A DNA stretch of 64,000 nucleotides. Origin: Pseudomonas cavernae (GTDB lineage: Bacteria > Pseudomonadota > Gammaproteobacteria > Pseudomonadales > Pseudomonadaceae). The position numbers and the translations under genes are program-made. Positions 28,568 to 38,774 of this stretch are shown here, one piece after another. Below the pieces are notes generated by a model, which saw only the letters and a list, made by a program, of their open reading frames with translations, was not told where the DNA came from and searched no databases. Location of the stretch: NCBI RefSeq assembly GCF_003595175.1, contig NZ_CP032419.1, positions 62,001 to 126,000 on the forward strand, given 5' to 3'. Each line of letters starts with the position of its first letter. Within the stretch, counting starts at the first letter, position 1.

Positions 28568-28646
28568 GGTGGAAAATGCTTCGCAGTTTTCCACCCTACG
28601 CGGACTGGCAGGCTGGGTAGGGTGGATAACGCTTTTCTTATCCACC
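28568..28646. repeat. Two-hairpin repeat D, opposite orientation
   Basis: The GGTGGAAAATGC hairpin precedes GGTGGATAAC/TTATCCACC. It is the same element as 10007-10077 with the two hairpins in reverse order. It lies just after hmp. Confidence 0.8.
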
Positions 28647-28694
28647 ATCACGCCGGCAGCACATGCTCACGGGCGAGACCTTGAATAGGTTCTA

Positions 28695-28948
28695 AGAGCC
28701 TGTCTCGGATCTGCTGCGCGTCGGCGATACTGCGTTAAAAACAGCCTCGGCAAGCCGCTTGCGGCTAACGCGCTTCAGCGCGACCCGGAGGGCGAGTGCA
28801 ACGAGTCATGCTCATTTACAGCTCGTAAACTCCGCTTCCTCGGCCGTTTGACTCGCTCCGCTCGCCCTTTGGGCCAGCCTTCGGCTGTTACTCCCGCTGG
28901 TCGTTGCGCCTTGTCTCGCTCTAGTTCGCGAGATCCGAGACAAGCTCT
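28695..28948. repeat. Long hairpin repeat C, copy 2
   Basis: The 254-bp element has 18-base inverted ends (AGAGCCTGTCTCGGATCT, 17 of 18 paired). Its interior aligns with copy 1, including tttacagctcgtaaa. The outer arms differ in sequence from copy 1 but still pair with each other. The right end touches the stop codon of the DUF5924 gene. Confidence 0.85.
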
Positions 28949-30014
28949 AAGGCGTTTTCCCAGTCGCTGGAGCGGCTGGCGCCTCGACCGGCGCGCCTGG
29001 CGTGTCGGTGACCTCGAAGCGCAGCACGCCGATCAGCTGGCCGTTGTCGGTGACCACCTGCACCTGCCAGCGGCCGGCGACCTGGGCGGGGAAGTTCTGC
29101 TTGTGGGTCCAGGCGCGGTAGCCGTCCTTGCGCCCGCCGTGGATGTCCAGGGCGATGCGGTCGACCTCCTGACCGTTGCGCCGCCAGACGTGGAAGATGC
29201 GTTCCTCCAGGCCACGCGGCGCGTTGATCGCGGTGTAGGCGTACAGCCCGGCGCTGCGCAGCTGGGCGGCGCTGACCTGTTTCAGGCTCTCGCCCGGGGC
29301 GCGATTGTGGCTGTCGAGCTGGCTGGTCACCGCCACTTCGCTCAGCCACAGGGTCGCCGGCGGCACCCAGGAACGCAGCAGCCAGCCGGCCGCGCCGAGC
29401 GCCAGGGTCAGGCCGATCAGGGCCAGGCCGCGCCACCAGCGCTGCATCGGGAAGGTCACCAGCAGGCTGGGGAAGGACAGCAGCACCGCGGCGCCGAGGG
29501 CCAGCTGGTAGCTCTGCGAGGTGGTCAGCTGGAAGATGATCGGCAGCGCCGCCAGCAGGGCCGCGAACAGGGCGAGGGTGTGCACGGCCAGATACAGCCA
29601 GCGCCGCGGCGCCAGCCATTTGTAGTACAGCGGATCGATGATCGTCACCAGGCCGCAGAGCCCCAGCAGGCCGGTGAACAGCGCCTGGCTGCTGTTCCAG
29701 GTGGTGGTGACGAAGAAGAACGGCAGGACGAAGAACAGGCTTTCCTGGTGGATCAGCTGCGTCGCGTAGCGCAGCAGCGGCTGCGGGATGGGGCGGCCGA
29801 ACAGGCGGGCGAAGACGCGGGTGAACAGGCCCTCGAGCATCAGCCACAGCCAGCTGATCAGCAGTAGCACGGCGATCAGCGGGGCGAACTTGGCCTGGCG
29901 GTCGACCAGGATGAAGCTGGCCACCCCGGAGACGAAACCGGCGGCCGCCACCAACCCTGGATAACGCTGAACAAAGGCGAGCAGGGCGAACAGACGGGTT
30001 TTCCAGATCAGCAT
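28947..30014 (-). CDS. DUF5924/DUF2914 membrane protein
   Basis: The 355-residue protein has about seven transmembrane helices in the first 230 residues. A soluble C-terminal domain follows (residues 235-335) with RIFHVWRRNGQEVDRI and WQVQVVTDNGQLIGVLRFEV, the DUF2914 pattern. Function is unknown. The last residues are Pro/Ala-rich. The gene is monocistronic, with repeats on both sides. Confidence 0.75.
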   Translation of the reverse strand: MLIWKTRLFALLAFVQRYPGLVAAAGFVSGVASFILVDRQAKFAPLIAVLLLISWLWLMLEGLFTRVFARLFGRPIPQPLLRYATQLIHQESLFFVLPFFFVTTTWNSSQALFTGLLGLCGLVTIIDPLYYKWLAPRRWLYLAVHTLALFAALLAALPIIFQLTTSQSYQLALGAAVLLSFPSLLVTFPMQRWWRGLALIGLTLALGAAGWLLRSWVPPATLWLSEVAVTSQLDSHNRAPGESLKQVSAAQLRSAGLYAYTAINAPRGLEERIFHVWRRNGQEVDRIALDIHGGRKDGYRAWTHKQNFPAQVAGRWQVQVVTDNGQLIGVLRFEVTDTPGAPVEAPAAPATGKTP

Positions 30015-30351
30015 GGGCGGGCAGTCGCGGCAGAAATCGGCAGGTGGCGGGCGTGGCGCAGGATACTGCCCCGTTAGGCTAGCGGGAAGCGCTTGCCGGC
30101 CAGCCTCCGAGCAGGCGATGCCTGGGGAGCGATGAGGGGTAGGCTGGGTTAGCCGCAGGCGTAACCCGCCAACCCTGCGGGACGCTGGAGTCCATGGCGG
30201 CAGCGCCGGTGGGTTACGCCGCTACGCGACTAACCTACAAAAGCTGTGCTCGACTCTGAACAGGCACATGCCTTCCGGGCTGCTCGCTGTGGGCGTATAG
30301 ACTGACTTTGCGGTGGTCGCCCGCTCGCGCCCGCACCCAGAGGAGTTTGCG
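30015..30351. other. Intergenic stretch with palindromic repeat F
   Basis: Around 30143-30238 there is a gtgggttacgcc/ggcgtaacccgcc-type palindrome. It is related to 37615-37731, which lies inside mobile element B. Beyond the ribosome site (AGAGGAG) of the next gene nothing else is seen. Confidence 0.55.
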
Positions 30352-31029
30352 ATGAAGATTCTCATAGTGCTGACCTCCCACGACCGGCTCGGCAATACCG
30401 GCCAGCCAACCGGTTTCTGGCTGGAAGAGTTCGCCGCGCCCTATTACCTGTTCAAGGACGCCGGCGCCACGCTGACCCTGGCCTCGCCGCAGGGCGGCCA
30501 GCCGCCGCTCGACCCGAAGAGCGGCGCTGCCGAGGCGCAGACCGCCGCCACCCGGCGCTTCGCCGAAGACCGCGAAACGCAGGCGGCGCTGGCCAACACC
30601 GCGGTGCTGGCCAGCGTCGACGCGGCGGACCATGACGCGGTGTTCTACCCCGGCGGCCACGGCCCGCTCTGGGACCTGGCCGAGGACGCCGTGTCCATCG
30701 CCCTGATCGAAGCCTTCATCGCCGCCGGCAAGCCGGTGGCGGCGGTCTGCCACGCGCCGGGCGTGTTGCGCCACGTCAAGGGGGCGGATGGCCACCCGCT
30801 GGTGCAGGGCAAGCGGGTCACCGGCTTCGCCAACAGTGAGGAAGCGGCGGTGCAGCTCAGCGCGGTGGTGCCCTTCCTGGTCGAGGGCATGCTCAAGGCC
30901 AACGGCGGCCACTACAGCAAGGCGGCCGACTGGCAGCCGCACATCGAGATCGACGGCCTGCTGCTGACCGGGCAAAACCCGGCGTCCTCCGAGCCGGTGG
31001 CCGCGGCCCTGCTGGAGCGCTTGCGCTAA
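30352..31029 (+). CDS. DJ-1/PfpI-family (class I glutamine amidotransferase-like) protein
   Basis: The 225-residue protein resembles the HchA/Hsp31-like branch. Features are the N-terminal GFWLEEFAAPYYLF with an acidic residue, YPGGHGPLWDL, and the nucleophile elbow AVCHAPGVL with Cys near residue 140. Relatives include glyoxalase III/deglycase-type enzymes and chaperones; the exact activity cannot be assigned. ATG 30352 follows AGAGGAG. Confidence 0.87.
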   Translation: MKILIVLTSHDRLGNTGQPTGFWLEEFAAPYYLFKDAGATLTLASPQGGQPPLDPKSGAAEAQTAATRRFAEDRETQAALANTAVLASVDAADHDAVFYPGGHGPLWDLAEDAVSIALIEAFIAAGKPVAAVCHAPGVLRHVKGADGHPLVQGKRVTGFANSEEAAVQLSAVVPFLVEGMLKANGGHYSKAADWQPHIEIDGLLLTGQNPASSEPVAAALLERLR

Positions 31030-31141
31030 GCAAGCGCGGAAAAATGCCCTGCTCCGGCGTTCCCGTGCAGGCGGGAAGCCGGCTGCCGCGGACTTTCTGG
31101 TTCCCCGCCGGCGCGGGGATGACCGCTGTTTCAGACTGCCC

Positions 31142-31774
31142 TTAACGGTGCTGGGCCGCCGCCAGCTCGGCGTCCTTGGCCCGCGCGCGGATCACCGCCG
31201 GGCGTGCGTTGATGCGCTGGATATAGGCGCTGAACACCGGCAGTTCCGGCACCAGCTTGAAGGCGCAGGTCCAGGCCAGCGCCGTGCCCCAGAGCACGTC
31301 GGCGGCGCTGAAGCGTTCGCCGAGCAGGTAGGGGCCATGGCCGAGCTGGTCGGCGAGGGTCTTGAGCATGGTGTCGAAATCGCCATAGGGCGACCGCGCC
31401 GGCGGCGCCGGGGCGTTCTGCTGGGCGCGGTCGACCACCGCCGGCTCGAAGCTGCAGCCGTAGAACGCCAGCCAGCGCAGGAACGGCCCGCGCAGCGGAT
31501 CGCCGATCGGTGGGGTGAGGCCGGCCTCGGGATAGAGGTCGGCGAGGTACAGATAGACCGCCACCTGCTCGGTCACCAGCGCCTCGCCGTGCTTGAGCGC
31601 CGGCACCTTGCCCATCGGGTTGATCGCCAGGTAGGCCGGCTGGCGCAGTTCGCCGGCCTGCATGTCGAGCACTTGCAGCTGGTAGTCGACGCCGAGCTCT
31701 TCCAGGAGGATCAGCACGCCGGTGGAGCGGCTGTGCGGGGCATGGTAGAGGGTGAGCAGTGGTGAGCTGGACAT
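31142..31774 (-). CDS. Glutathione S-transferase family protein
   Basis: The 210-residue protein has a thioredoxin-like N-terminal domain (LYHAPHSRSTGV with a probable catalytic Ser or Thr, and NPMGKVPAL for glutathione binding). An all-helical C-terminal domain follows with YLLGERFSAADV near residue 150. The substrate is unknown. The start at 31774 was chosen by family alignment; upstream in-frame sequence is repeat DNA. Confidence 0.9.
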   Translation of the reverse strand: MSSSPLLTLYHAPHSRSTGVLILLEELGVDYQLQVLDMQAGELRQPAYLAINPMGKVPALKHGEALVTEQVAVYLYLADLYPEAGLTPPIGDPLRGPFLRWLAFYGCSFEPAVVDRAQQNAPAPPARSPYGDFDTMLKTLADQLGHGPYLLGERFSAADVLWGTALAWTCAFKLVPELPVFSAYIQRINARPAVIRARAKDAELAAAQHR

Positions 31775-31855
31775 GGCAAGTTGCTCGGCGGCCGGAGGTG
31801 GACGACTAAGAGCGGGTTCGCGATTTTTCCGCTGGCGGCGGAGTTGCGGCTTTCG

Positions 31856-31966
31856 CTCCCTCTCCCGTGCTTCATAAAAGAAAGGCGGGAGAGGGTTGGG
31901 GAGAGGGCTGAGTTGGCTGACTGACACCCTCTCCCCCGGCCCCTCTCCCACCAGTGGGAGAGGGGA
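31856..31966. repeat. Palindromic CCCTCTCCC repeat (family G)
   Basis: Nested arms of the type ctccctctccc...gggagaggg, with cttcataaaag near one end. A relative forms the interior of mobile element B at 45695-45822. It lies in the 272-bp gap between two minus-strand genes. Confidence 0.65.
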
Positions 31967-32046
31967 GTTTCCGAGACCGTGAACAGACTCCAAGCGCTCA
32001 GCTTAGTCCAGGCCTACGCGCCACCACCGGCGACCCGACCGGCGTT

Positions 32047-33965
32047 TCAGGCGGGACTGTCGACGGGCTCTTCAGCGGCATCGACCACCCGGTTACGGCC
32101 GGCGCGCTTGGCCCGGTACAGCGCCGCGTCGGCGAGCTTGATCAGCTCGTCGACGCCGGCGTCGAGGTGCGGCACCTCGGCGATCAGGCCGATGCTGGCG
32201 CTCAGGCGCACGGTTTGGCCGTCATGCTGCAGGGCGAGGGCGGCGATGGCCTGGCGCAGGTTTTCCGCCAGCAGGCCGGCGGCAGTCCGATGGGTGCCCG
32301 GCAGCAGGAGGATGAATTCCTCGCCGCCAAAGCGCGCGGCCAGGTCGCCGGCGCGCTGGCTGAATTGGCGCAGCAGCACCGCCACGGCGCGCAGGCATTC
32401 GTCGCCGAACGGGTGGCCGTGGTTGTCGTTGAGCGCCTTGAAGTGGTCGATATCGATCATCAGCAGCGCCAGCGGGGTCTGGCTGCGCTTGGCCCGGCAC
32501 AGCTCCTGGCGGATGCACTCGTCGAAATGGCGGCGGTTGCACAGCTCGGTCAACGGGTCGGTCTGGCTCAGCCGCGCCAGCTCGGTGATCGCGCTTTCCA
32601 GGCGCAGCTTGGCCTGCTCGAGATCCTGGGTGCGTTGCCGCACGCGCTGCTCCAGCTCTTCGTTGGTCTGCCGCTGGATGCGCAGGGCCTGTTGCTGGGC
32701 GTGCAGCTTCTCCTCGCGCTCGCGGGCCAGGCGTTCGGCATAGGCCAGGGTGTCCTGCTGGGCCTGGATGCGCTGCGCGCGCTCGCGGTTGATGCGTTCG
32801 GCCAGGGCGATGGAGAGCAGGGTGAATTCGACGGCCATGCCCAGCAGCTGGCTGTTGAGGGTCAGGTCGTTGAGCGGCAGGTGGCCAGCGAGGGCCAGCA
32901 TGCACGCCAGGGAGGAGAGGATCAGCAGAGCCCAGGCGAGGGTGAACAGCTTGGCCGAGGGGTTGCCCTTGGCCCACAAATAGAGGCCGGTGGCCAGGCC
33001 GAAAACGATGGAAACCAGGCTCATCAGCTGCGGGTTGAGCAGGTGTAGCAGGGCGCTGTAAGGCGCCAGGAGCAGGAGCAGGGAGGTCAGCGACCAGTAG
33101 CCGATGCTGGCGTGGTTCAGCCATTTGAGCCAACCGCCCTGGCGCTGCAGCTCGAGAAAATGATGGAGGTACAGGCCGGCGAGGACGAAGCACAGGGTGC
33201 CACCCACGGTGTACATGCGAATCGCCAGCCAGGGCCCATCGAGGCCCAGATACAGTGGACCGAAACCGGTGAGGGCGAGGGTGTAGCACAGCGACATGAG
33301 CAGGTAGAGGGCGTAATAGCCATAGCTGCGGTCGCGGGTGAACAACCACAGGCTGGCGTTGTACAGCAGCATCACCAGCATGGCGCCGAAGAACAAACTG
33401 ATGAGGATGCTGTCTAGCAACTCCTGGCGGTGCAGGCTGGGTGCATCCATCAGCGCCATCGGCACGATCAGCGGCCCGAACGACTGCACGTGCAGGTAGG
33501 CGGTGACCCGCTCGCCCGGCGCCAGGGCCAGCGGAAACACCGGCAAGCGCTGCGCCAGCGGCCGGCTGCTGGCCGGCAGCGTAGTACCGGCGTGCATCGG
33601 CGTGCTCCAGGTGGCGCTGGCATGGTGGTACAGGCGCAGCTCGACCTGCTCGAGCAGCGGTCACTTGATCATGAGGAACCAGGGCTGCGGCGGACCGCCG
33701 GGCTGGCTGAGGTCGAACTTCAGCCAGGCGCCCTGGCGCTGGATGCGCAGGTTCAGCGATTGCCGCGGGTTGCGCTGCCAGGCGGACTGGAGTTGCGCGC
33801 TGGCGATCTGCTCGAATGCCAGCGCCTCGTGGCCGAGCAGGTATTCGACCTGCGGACCGACCGGCTGCTGCGCAGCTGCAGCACCTCGGTGGCCGATGCG
33901 GCGGCGCGGGTATGCTGGCTGACGAGCAGGCCCAGGCAGGCGAGCAGGGCGAAAAGAATGCGCAT
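32047..33965 (-). pseudogene. Disrupted membrane diguanylate cyclase (7TMR-DISM plus GGDEF)
   Basis: The C-terminal 516 codons (32047-33597) are intact: seven transmembrane helices, a coiled coil and a GGDEF domain with FGGEEF and an RxxD inhibitory site (RAGD). The extracellular sensor part is broken twice. A frameshift lies near 33875 between the signal-peptide segment (MRILFALLACLGLL, from 33965) and VGPQVEYLLGHEALAFEQI. An in-frame TGA at 33661-33663 then separates WFLMIK from PLLEQVELRLYHH. Translation could restart at 33597, giving a cyclase without most of its sensor domain. Otherwise the gene is dead. Confidence 0.8.
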
Positions 33966-34287
33966 GAGCGGGGCAATCCGGAGTTCTTGTTATGGCCGTG
34001 GAATCGGCCGCCACGGGCGCTTCTGTAATTGCCGCACGACTGTTCCGACGAAATGCCGGGAAGCTGGCGTCAATAATGTGATGGCTATTCAATATCGCTG
34101 GAGCCTGGACTGCAACGCCTGGCATCACCACAGCCCTCGCAGTTCTTCCATCCGTGCGCGCTGGCGAGCGGTTTTGCGCCCGGCTGGCGCAATCGGCCAC
34201 GGCGGCTGGCCGGCGCTGCCACTGTTGCGGCGCCGCTGCGGGGATTAACCTGCGCCGGGCCACAACAAGAACTAGAGGCCCGTTTTC
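33966..34287. other. Intergenic, no gene seen
   Basis: This 322-bp gap lies between the start of the broken cyclase and a divergent transporter. Both promoters should be here, but no clear sigma-70 or operator site stands out. Confidence 0.5.
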
Positions 34288-35202
34288 ATGAATTACGACG
34301 CGAACCAGCAGCTGATTCTCGGCCTGGTGCTGGCGCTGATGATCTTCGGCGTGTCGCTGGAGCTGCGTCTGAAGCAGTTCGTCGGCGTGCTGCGCCGGCC
34401 GCAGCCGGTGCTCGCCGGCATGCTCGGCCAATGCCTGATCCTGCCCTGGGCGACCCTCGCCGTGACCCTGGCGGTCGACCTGCATCCCGGCCTCGAACTC
34501 GGCCTGCTGCTGGTCGCCTGCTGCCCGGGCGGCAACCTGTCCAACGTCATGACCCACCTGGCCGGCGGCAACGTCGCCCTGTCGATGAGCATGACCGCGC
34601 TGTCCAGCCTGCTGGCGCTGGTGCTGCTGCCGCTGAACTTCGCCCTGACCAGCTCGCTCAACCCGCAAGCCTCGGTGTACCTGGCCGGGCGCCTGAGCGC
34701 CCTGCAGGTCGACCAGGGCAGCATCGTCATCAGCCTGGTTTTCCTCCTCGGTCTGCCGCTGCTGCTCGGCATGCTGGTCGGCAACCTCTATCCGCGTTTC
34801 GCCGAGCGGGTGATGCCCTGGTTCAAACGCTTCGCCCTGCTCGCCTTCGCCGTGTTCGTGCTCGCCGCGGTGGCCGGCAACTGGCGGATGTTCGTCAGCA
34901 ACCTCGGCCTGGTGTTCTTCATCGTCGTCCTGCACAACCTCAGCGCCATCGTCCTCGGCTGGCTGATGGCCAAGCTGGCGCGCCAGCACGGCGCCAACCT
35001 GCGGGCGATGGTGATCGAGATCAGCATGCACAACTCCGGCCTCGCGCTCGGGCTGATCTTCGCCCAGTTCGGCGGCGAGCCGAACATGGCCCTGGTCGCC
35101 GCCTTCTGGGGCACCTGGCACCTGGTCAGCGGCGCGCTGCTGGTGCTGTTCTGGCGCAAGCGCCCGCTGCCGGCGCCGGAGGCTCTGGCATGCGCGTCCT
35201 GA
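34288..35202 (+). CDS. Bile acid:sodium symporter (BASS) family transporter
   Basis: The 304-residue protein has nine or ten hydrophobic helices. Family motifs are VACCPGGNLSNVMTHLAGGNVALS near residue 75 (sodium-site region) and EISMHNSGLALGLIFAQF near residue 245. The substrate is unknown; bacterial relatives carry organic anions such as pantoate or pyruvate. The stop overlaps the next start by 13 bases. Confidence 0.88.
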   Translation: MNYDANQQLILGLVLALMIFGVSLELRLKQFVGVLRRPQPVLAGMLGQCLILPWATLAVTLAVDLHPGLELGLLLVACCPGGNLSNVMTHLAGGNVALSMSMTALSSLLALVLLPLNFALTSSLNPQASVYLAGRLSALQVDQGSIVISLVFLLGLPLLLGMLVGNLYPRFAERVMPWFKRFALLAFAVFVLAAVAGNWRMFVSNLGLVFFIVVLHNLSAIVLGWLMAKLARQHGANLRAMVIEISMHNSGLALGLIFAQFGGEPNMALVAAFWGTWHLVSGALLVLFWRKRPLPAPEALACAS

Positions 35203-36152
35203 TCACCGGCGCCGCCGGTTTTATCGGCCAGCAGCTGCTCGCCGACCTCAGCGCCGAGCATCCCGACTGGACCCTGATCGCCGCCGATATCCGCGCCCTC
35301 GGCAAGCAGTGGCTGAAACCGAACCTCGAGACCGTGACCCTCGACATTAGCCAGCCGGCGCAGGTGCGCGCGTGCATCGCCACCTGGCGGCCGCAGGCCA
35401 TAGTCCATCTCGCCTCGGTGGTGACCCCGCCGGCGGGGATGAGCGAGGCCAAGCTGCACGCCATCGACGTCGGCGGCACCCGCGCGGTGCTCGACGCGGC
35501 GCTGGCCAACGGCGTCGGCCAGCTGATCGTCACCAGCTCCGGCGCCGCCTACGGCTACTACCCGGAGAACGCCGAGTGGATCGACGAGCACGACCCGTTG
35601 CGCGGCCATGCGCAGTTCGCCTACGCCAAGCACAAGCGCGAGGTCGAGCAGTTGCTGGCGCAGGCGCGCCGTCAGCAGCCGCGGCTCAAGCAGCTGGTGC
35701 TGCGCCCGGGCACCATCCTCGGCGAGCGGGTCAACAACCAGATCACCGCCATGTTCAAGAAACGCGCGGTGCTGGGCATCCGGGGCAGCGACAGCCGCTT
35801 CGTGTTCATCTGGGATCAGGACGTCGTCGGCATCATCCGCCAGGGCCTGGAGCAGTCCGCCGAGGGCATCTACAACCTGGCCGGCGACGGCGCGCTGAGC
35901 CTGCGCGAGATCGCGCTGATCCTCGGCAAGCCCTACCGGCCGCTGCCGGCCGGCTTGATCAGCACCGCGCTGCGCCTGCTCAAGCCACTCGGGCTGACCC
36001 AGTACGGCCCCGAGCAGCTGGACTTCCTGCGCTACCGGCCGGTGCTGGCCAACCGCCGGCTGAAGGAAGAGTTCGGCTACCAGCCGCGTTATTCCAGCCG
36101 CGAGGCGTTCATCGCCTTCCTCGCCGCCCAGGGCGTCCAGGCGCACGGCTGA
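35190..36152 (+). CDS. NAD-dependent epimerase/dehydratase (extended SDR)
   Basis: The 320-residue protein begins MRVLITGAAGFIGQQL, a classic TGxxGxxG NAD-binding loop. The catalytic set is Ser in VTSSGAAYG and YxxxK in YAKHK. The ribosome site lies inside the end of the BASS transporter gene (GCCGGAGG), so the two are translationally coupled. The late YNLAGDGALSLREIA segment is typical of nucleotide-sugar or hydroxysteroid-type SDRs. The substrate is unresolved. Confidence 0.88.
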   Translation: MRVLITGAAGFIGQQLLADLSAEHPDWTLIAADIRALGKQWLKPNLETVTLDISQPAQVRACIATWRPQAIVHLASVVTPPAGMSEAKLHAIDVGGTRAVLDAALANGVGQLIVTSSGAAYGYYPENAEWIDEHDPLRGHAQFAYAKHKREVEQLLAQARRQQPRLKQLVLRPGTILGERVNNQITAMFKKRAVLGIRGSDSRFVFIWDQDVVGIIRQGLEQSAEGIYNLAGDGALSLREIALILGKPYRPLPAGLISTALRLLKPLGLTQYGPEQLDFLRYRPVLANRRLKEEFGYQPRYSSREAFIAFLAAQGVQAHG

Positions 36153-36578
36153 AAAACCGGAGGAGGTTGCGCGCAGCGATACCCAGCCAGCCGAAGACTG
36201 GCTAGGCCCCGATGATGGGTTACGGCGCACCCAAACACTCGCCTGCCGCTGCAGCAGCGCCCAGCGCCTAACCCATCCTACGGGCTGACGCTTCCCCTGC
36301 AGGTCTCGGATGCAACCCGGGACATGCAGGTCGCGCCTTCCCGGATTGCTCCGGGCTACTGGGCCCCGCCTTCGCGGGGACGACGGTGGGGGCGGGAAAT
36401 TTCCCTTCACCCCTGTCATTCCCGCGAAGGCGGGAATCCAGAGCGCGCCCTGCGGGACTCCCCCGTTGGGGAAAATCCCAGGAGGGTGGATGTCGCTTTG
36501 CACATCCACCGCCGCGCGGGTGGAAAACGCTTCGCGGTTTTCCACCCTACGAAGTCCGTAGCCCGGATGAAATCCGCC
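36153..36578. other. Repeat-filled intergenic stretch
   Basis: It contains a degenerate family E/F palindrome around 36163-36290, a cattcccgcgaaggcgggaatcc hairpin at about 36417-36440, and two-hairpin repeat D at 36485-36551. No gene is seen. Confidence 0.7.
36485..36551. repeat. Two-hairpin repeat D, third copy
   Basis: GGGTGGATGTCGC/CATCCACC followed by GGGTGGAAAACGC/CGGTTTTCCACCC. It has the same order as 10007-10077 and sits just past the stop of the sigma-54 protein gene. Confidence 0.8.
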
Positions 36579-37493
<915 letters not shown>

Positions 37494-37581
37494 GGCGAAC
37501 TCCCGCCCGGGTGGCCAGGCACAATAAATAATGGAGCGTTTAAGGGCTGTTCAGGGGATCGCGAGCTAGAGCCATTTTTAA

Positions 37582-38052
37582 GGCTATGTACCAGTTAAGA
37601 GTTGCGCACCGCTTTTGTAGCGGTGGGTTAGCCGCGTAGCGGCGTAACCCACCAGCGGCGCCGCCCTGGACACCCGCGTCCAGCCTGCTCGGTGGGTTAC
37701 GCCTCCGGCTAACCCACCCTACGAATCATCGCTTCGGGCATCATCTGCTGGGCCTGCACGGCTCAACACCTAGCTAGGGTCTGTTGACGTTTCGTCGCGA
37801 ACCGCGTTGCCGCGCCAAATGGCGCCAGGCTAGGCGCGGGACGCAGGGAATGGTCGTTCCCTTGCCAAGTCCCGCAACGACGCATGGCGCCATTTGCCGC
37901 GCAACCCGCAGGGACGGGCCTGTTTTTGCGCGGCGCGTCGTTGCTCGACGCTCATTTGGAACGACCAAACTTCGCGTCTCGCGCCTAGCCCCGCGCAAAA
38001 ACAGGCTCCGTCGCGGCCGTGACGAAACGTCAACAGACCCTAGGACATAGCC
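37582..38052. mobile_element. Small mobile element B, copy 1, in hairpin repeat C
   Basis: It is bounded by the 8-bp target duplication ATTTTTAA (37574-37581 and 38053-38060). Ends GGCTATGTACCAGTTAAG and the imperfect complement ending GACATAGCC match copy 2. It carries a gtgggttacgcc-type palindrome and no gene, so it must be moved by a transposase encoded elsewhere. It is interrupted by element A; without it the length is about 207 bp. Confidence 0.8.
37780..38039. mobile_element. Small mobile element A inserted in element B
   Basis: This 260-bp element has perfect 19-bp terminal inverted repeats, GGTCTGTTGACGTTTCGTC. It is flanked by CTAG on both sides (37776-37779, 38040-38043). Inside are two more perfect inverted repeats, a 12-base pair (37816-37827/37885-37896) and a 16-base pair (37918-37933/37991-38006). 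It is non-coding. The CTAG duplication fits IS5-family chemistry, as inference. Confidence 0.8.
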
Positions 38053-38099
38053 ATTTTTAACGCCGTATGGCCGACGCGCAGCAGCCCCTGGACAGGCTC

Positions 38100-38681
38100 T
38101 CAGGCGCGGCGCCTGGCCTGCTGCTCAATCTGATTCTGCAGGCGGAACAGGTGGGCGAAACCCTGCTCCCAGCGCCGATGCCCGGACTTCACGTTGATAT
38201 GCCCGGCGTCGCCGAGGAGCGCCGTTTCCGCGCCCCAGAGCCGCGCCAGTTCGAGCACGCGGGGGACGCTGGCGGCGGCGTCGTTGTCGGAGCCGACCAC
38301 TTGGCTGGGAAACGGCAGCAGCGCGCTCGGGATAGGCGCGAAATTGCGCAGCGGCTCCGGGCAGCCGGGGCGCTCGACATCCGCCGGGGCCACCAGCAGC
38401 GCGCCCCGCACCCGCCGCCGCGAGGCCGGCGGCGCGTTGGCGGCCCAGTGGGCGACGGTGATGCAGCCGAGGCTGTGGGCGATGAGGATGGCCGGCGTCG
38501 GTTCGGCGGCGACCGCCCGCTCCAGCGCGGCCACCCAGTCGCCGCGCTGCGGTTGTTGCCAGTCGGCCTGCGCGACCCACTGGGCGTTGGGCAGACTGCG
38601 TAGCCAATGGCTCTGCCAGTGCTCGTCCGGCGAACCCTGCCAGCCCGGCAGGATCAGATAGCGAATGCTTTGGCTGCGCAT
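38100..38681 (-). CDS. RBBP9/YdeN-family serine hydrolase
   Basis: This 193-residue alpha/beta hydrolase contains YLILPGWQGSPDEHWQSHW at the N-terminus. The nucleophile elbow is AHSLGC near residue 70, followed by SDNDAAAS with the acid, and GHINVKSGH with the catalytic His. The substrate is unknown. Its stop codon lies just outside hairpin repeat C. Confidence 0.87.
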   Translation of the reverse strand: MRSQSIRYLILPGWQGSPDEHWQSHWLRSLPNAQWVAQADWQQPQRGDWVAALERAVAAEPTPAILIAHSLGCITVAHWAANAPPASRRRVRGALLVAPADVERPGCPEPLRNFAPIPSALLPFPSQVVGSDNDAAASVPRVLELARLWGAETALLGDAGHINVKSGHRRWEQGFAHLFRLQNQIEQQARRRA

Positions 38682-38774
38682 GGCGGCCTCCTGGAATGTC
38701 TCGTCGAGCGCAGTCTAGGAGCAAGTCGTATAGCTGTTAAGGAATAAGAAAATATTTGTTTATTCCATTATTTC

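Larger units (their letters stand above)
37547..38095. repeat. Hairpin repeat C, shortened copy 4, split by inserted elements
   Basis: The ends CTGTTCAGGGG (37547-37557) and CCCCTGGACAG (38085-38095) are complementary with one mismatch. Next to them are gatcgcgag on the left and aacgccgtatggccgacgcgcagcag on the right, as in repeat C. Removing the insertion leaves an element of about 70 bp. Confidence 0.7.
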
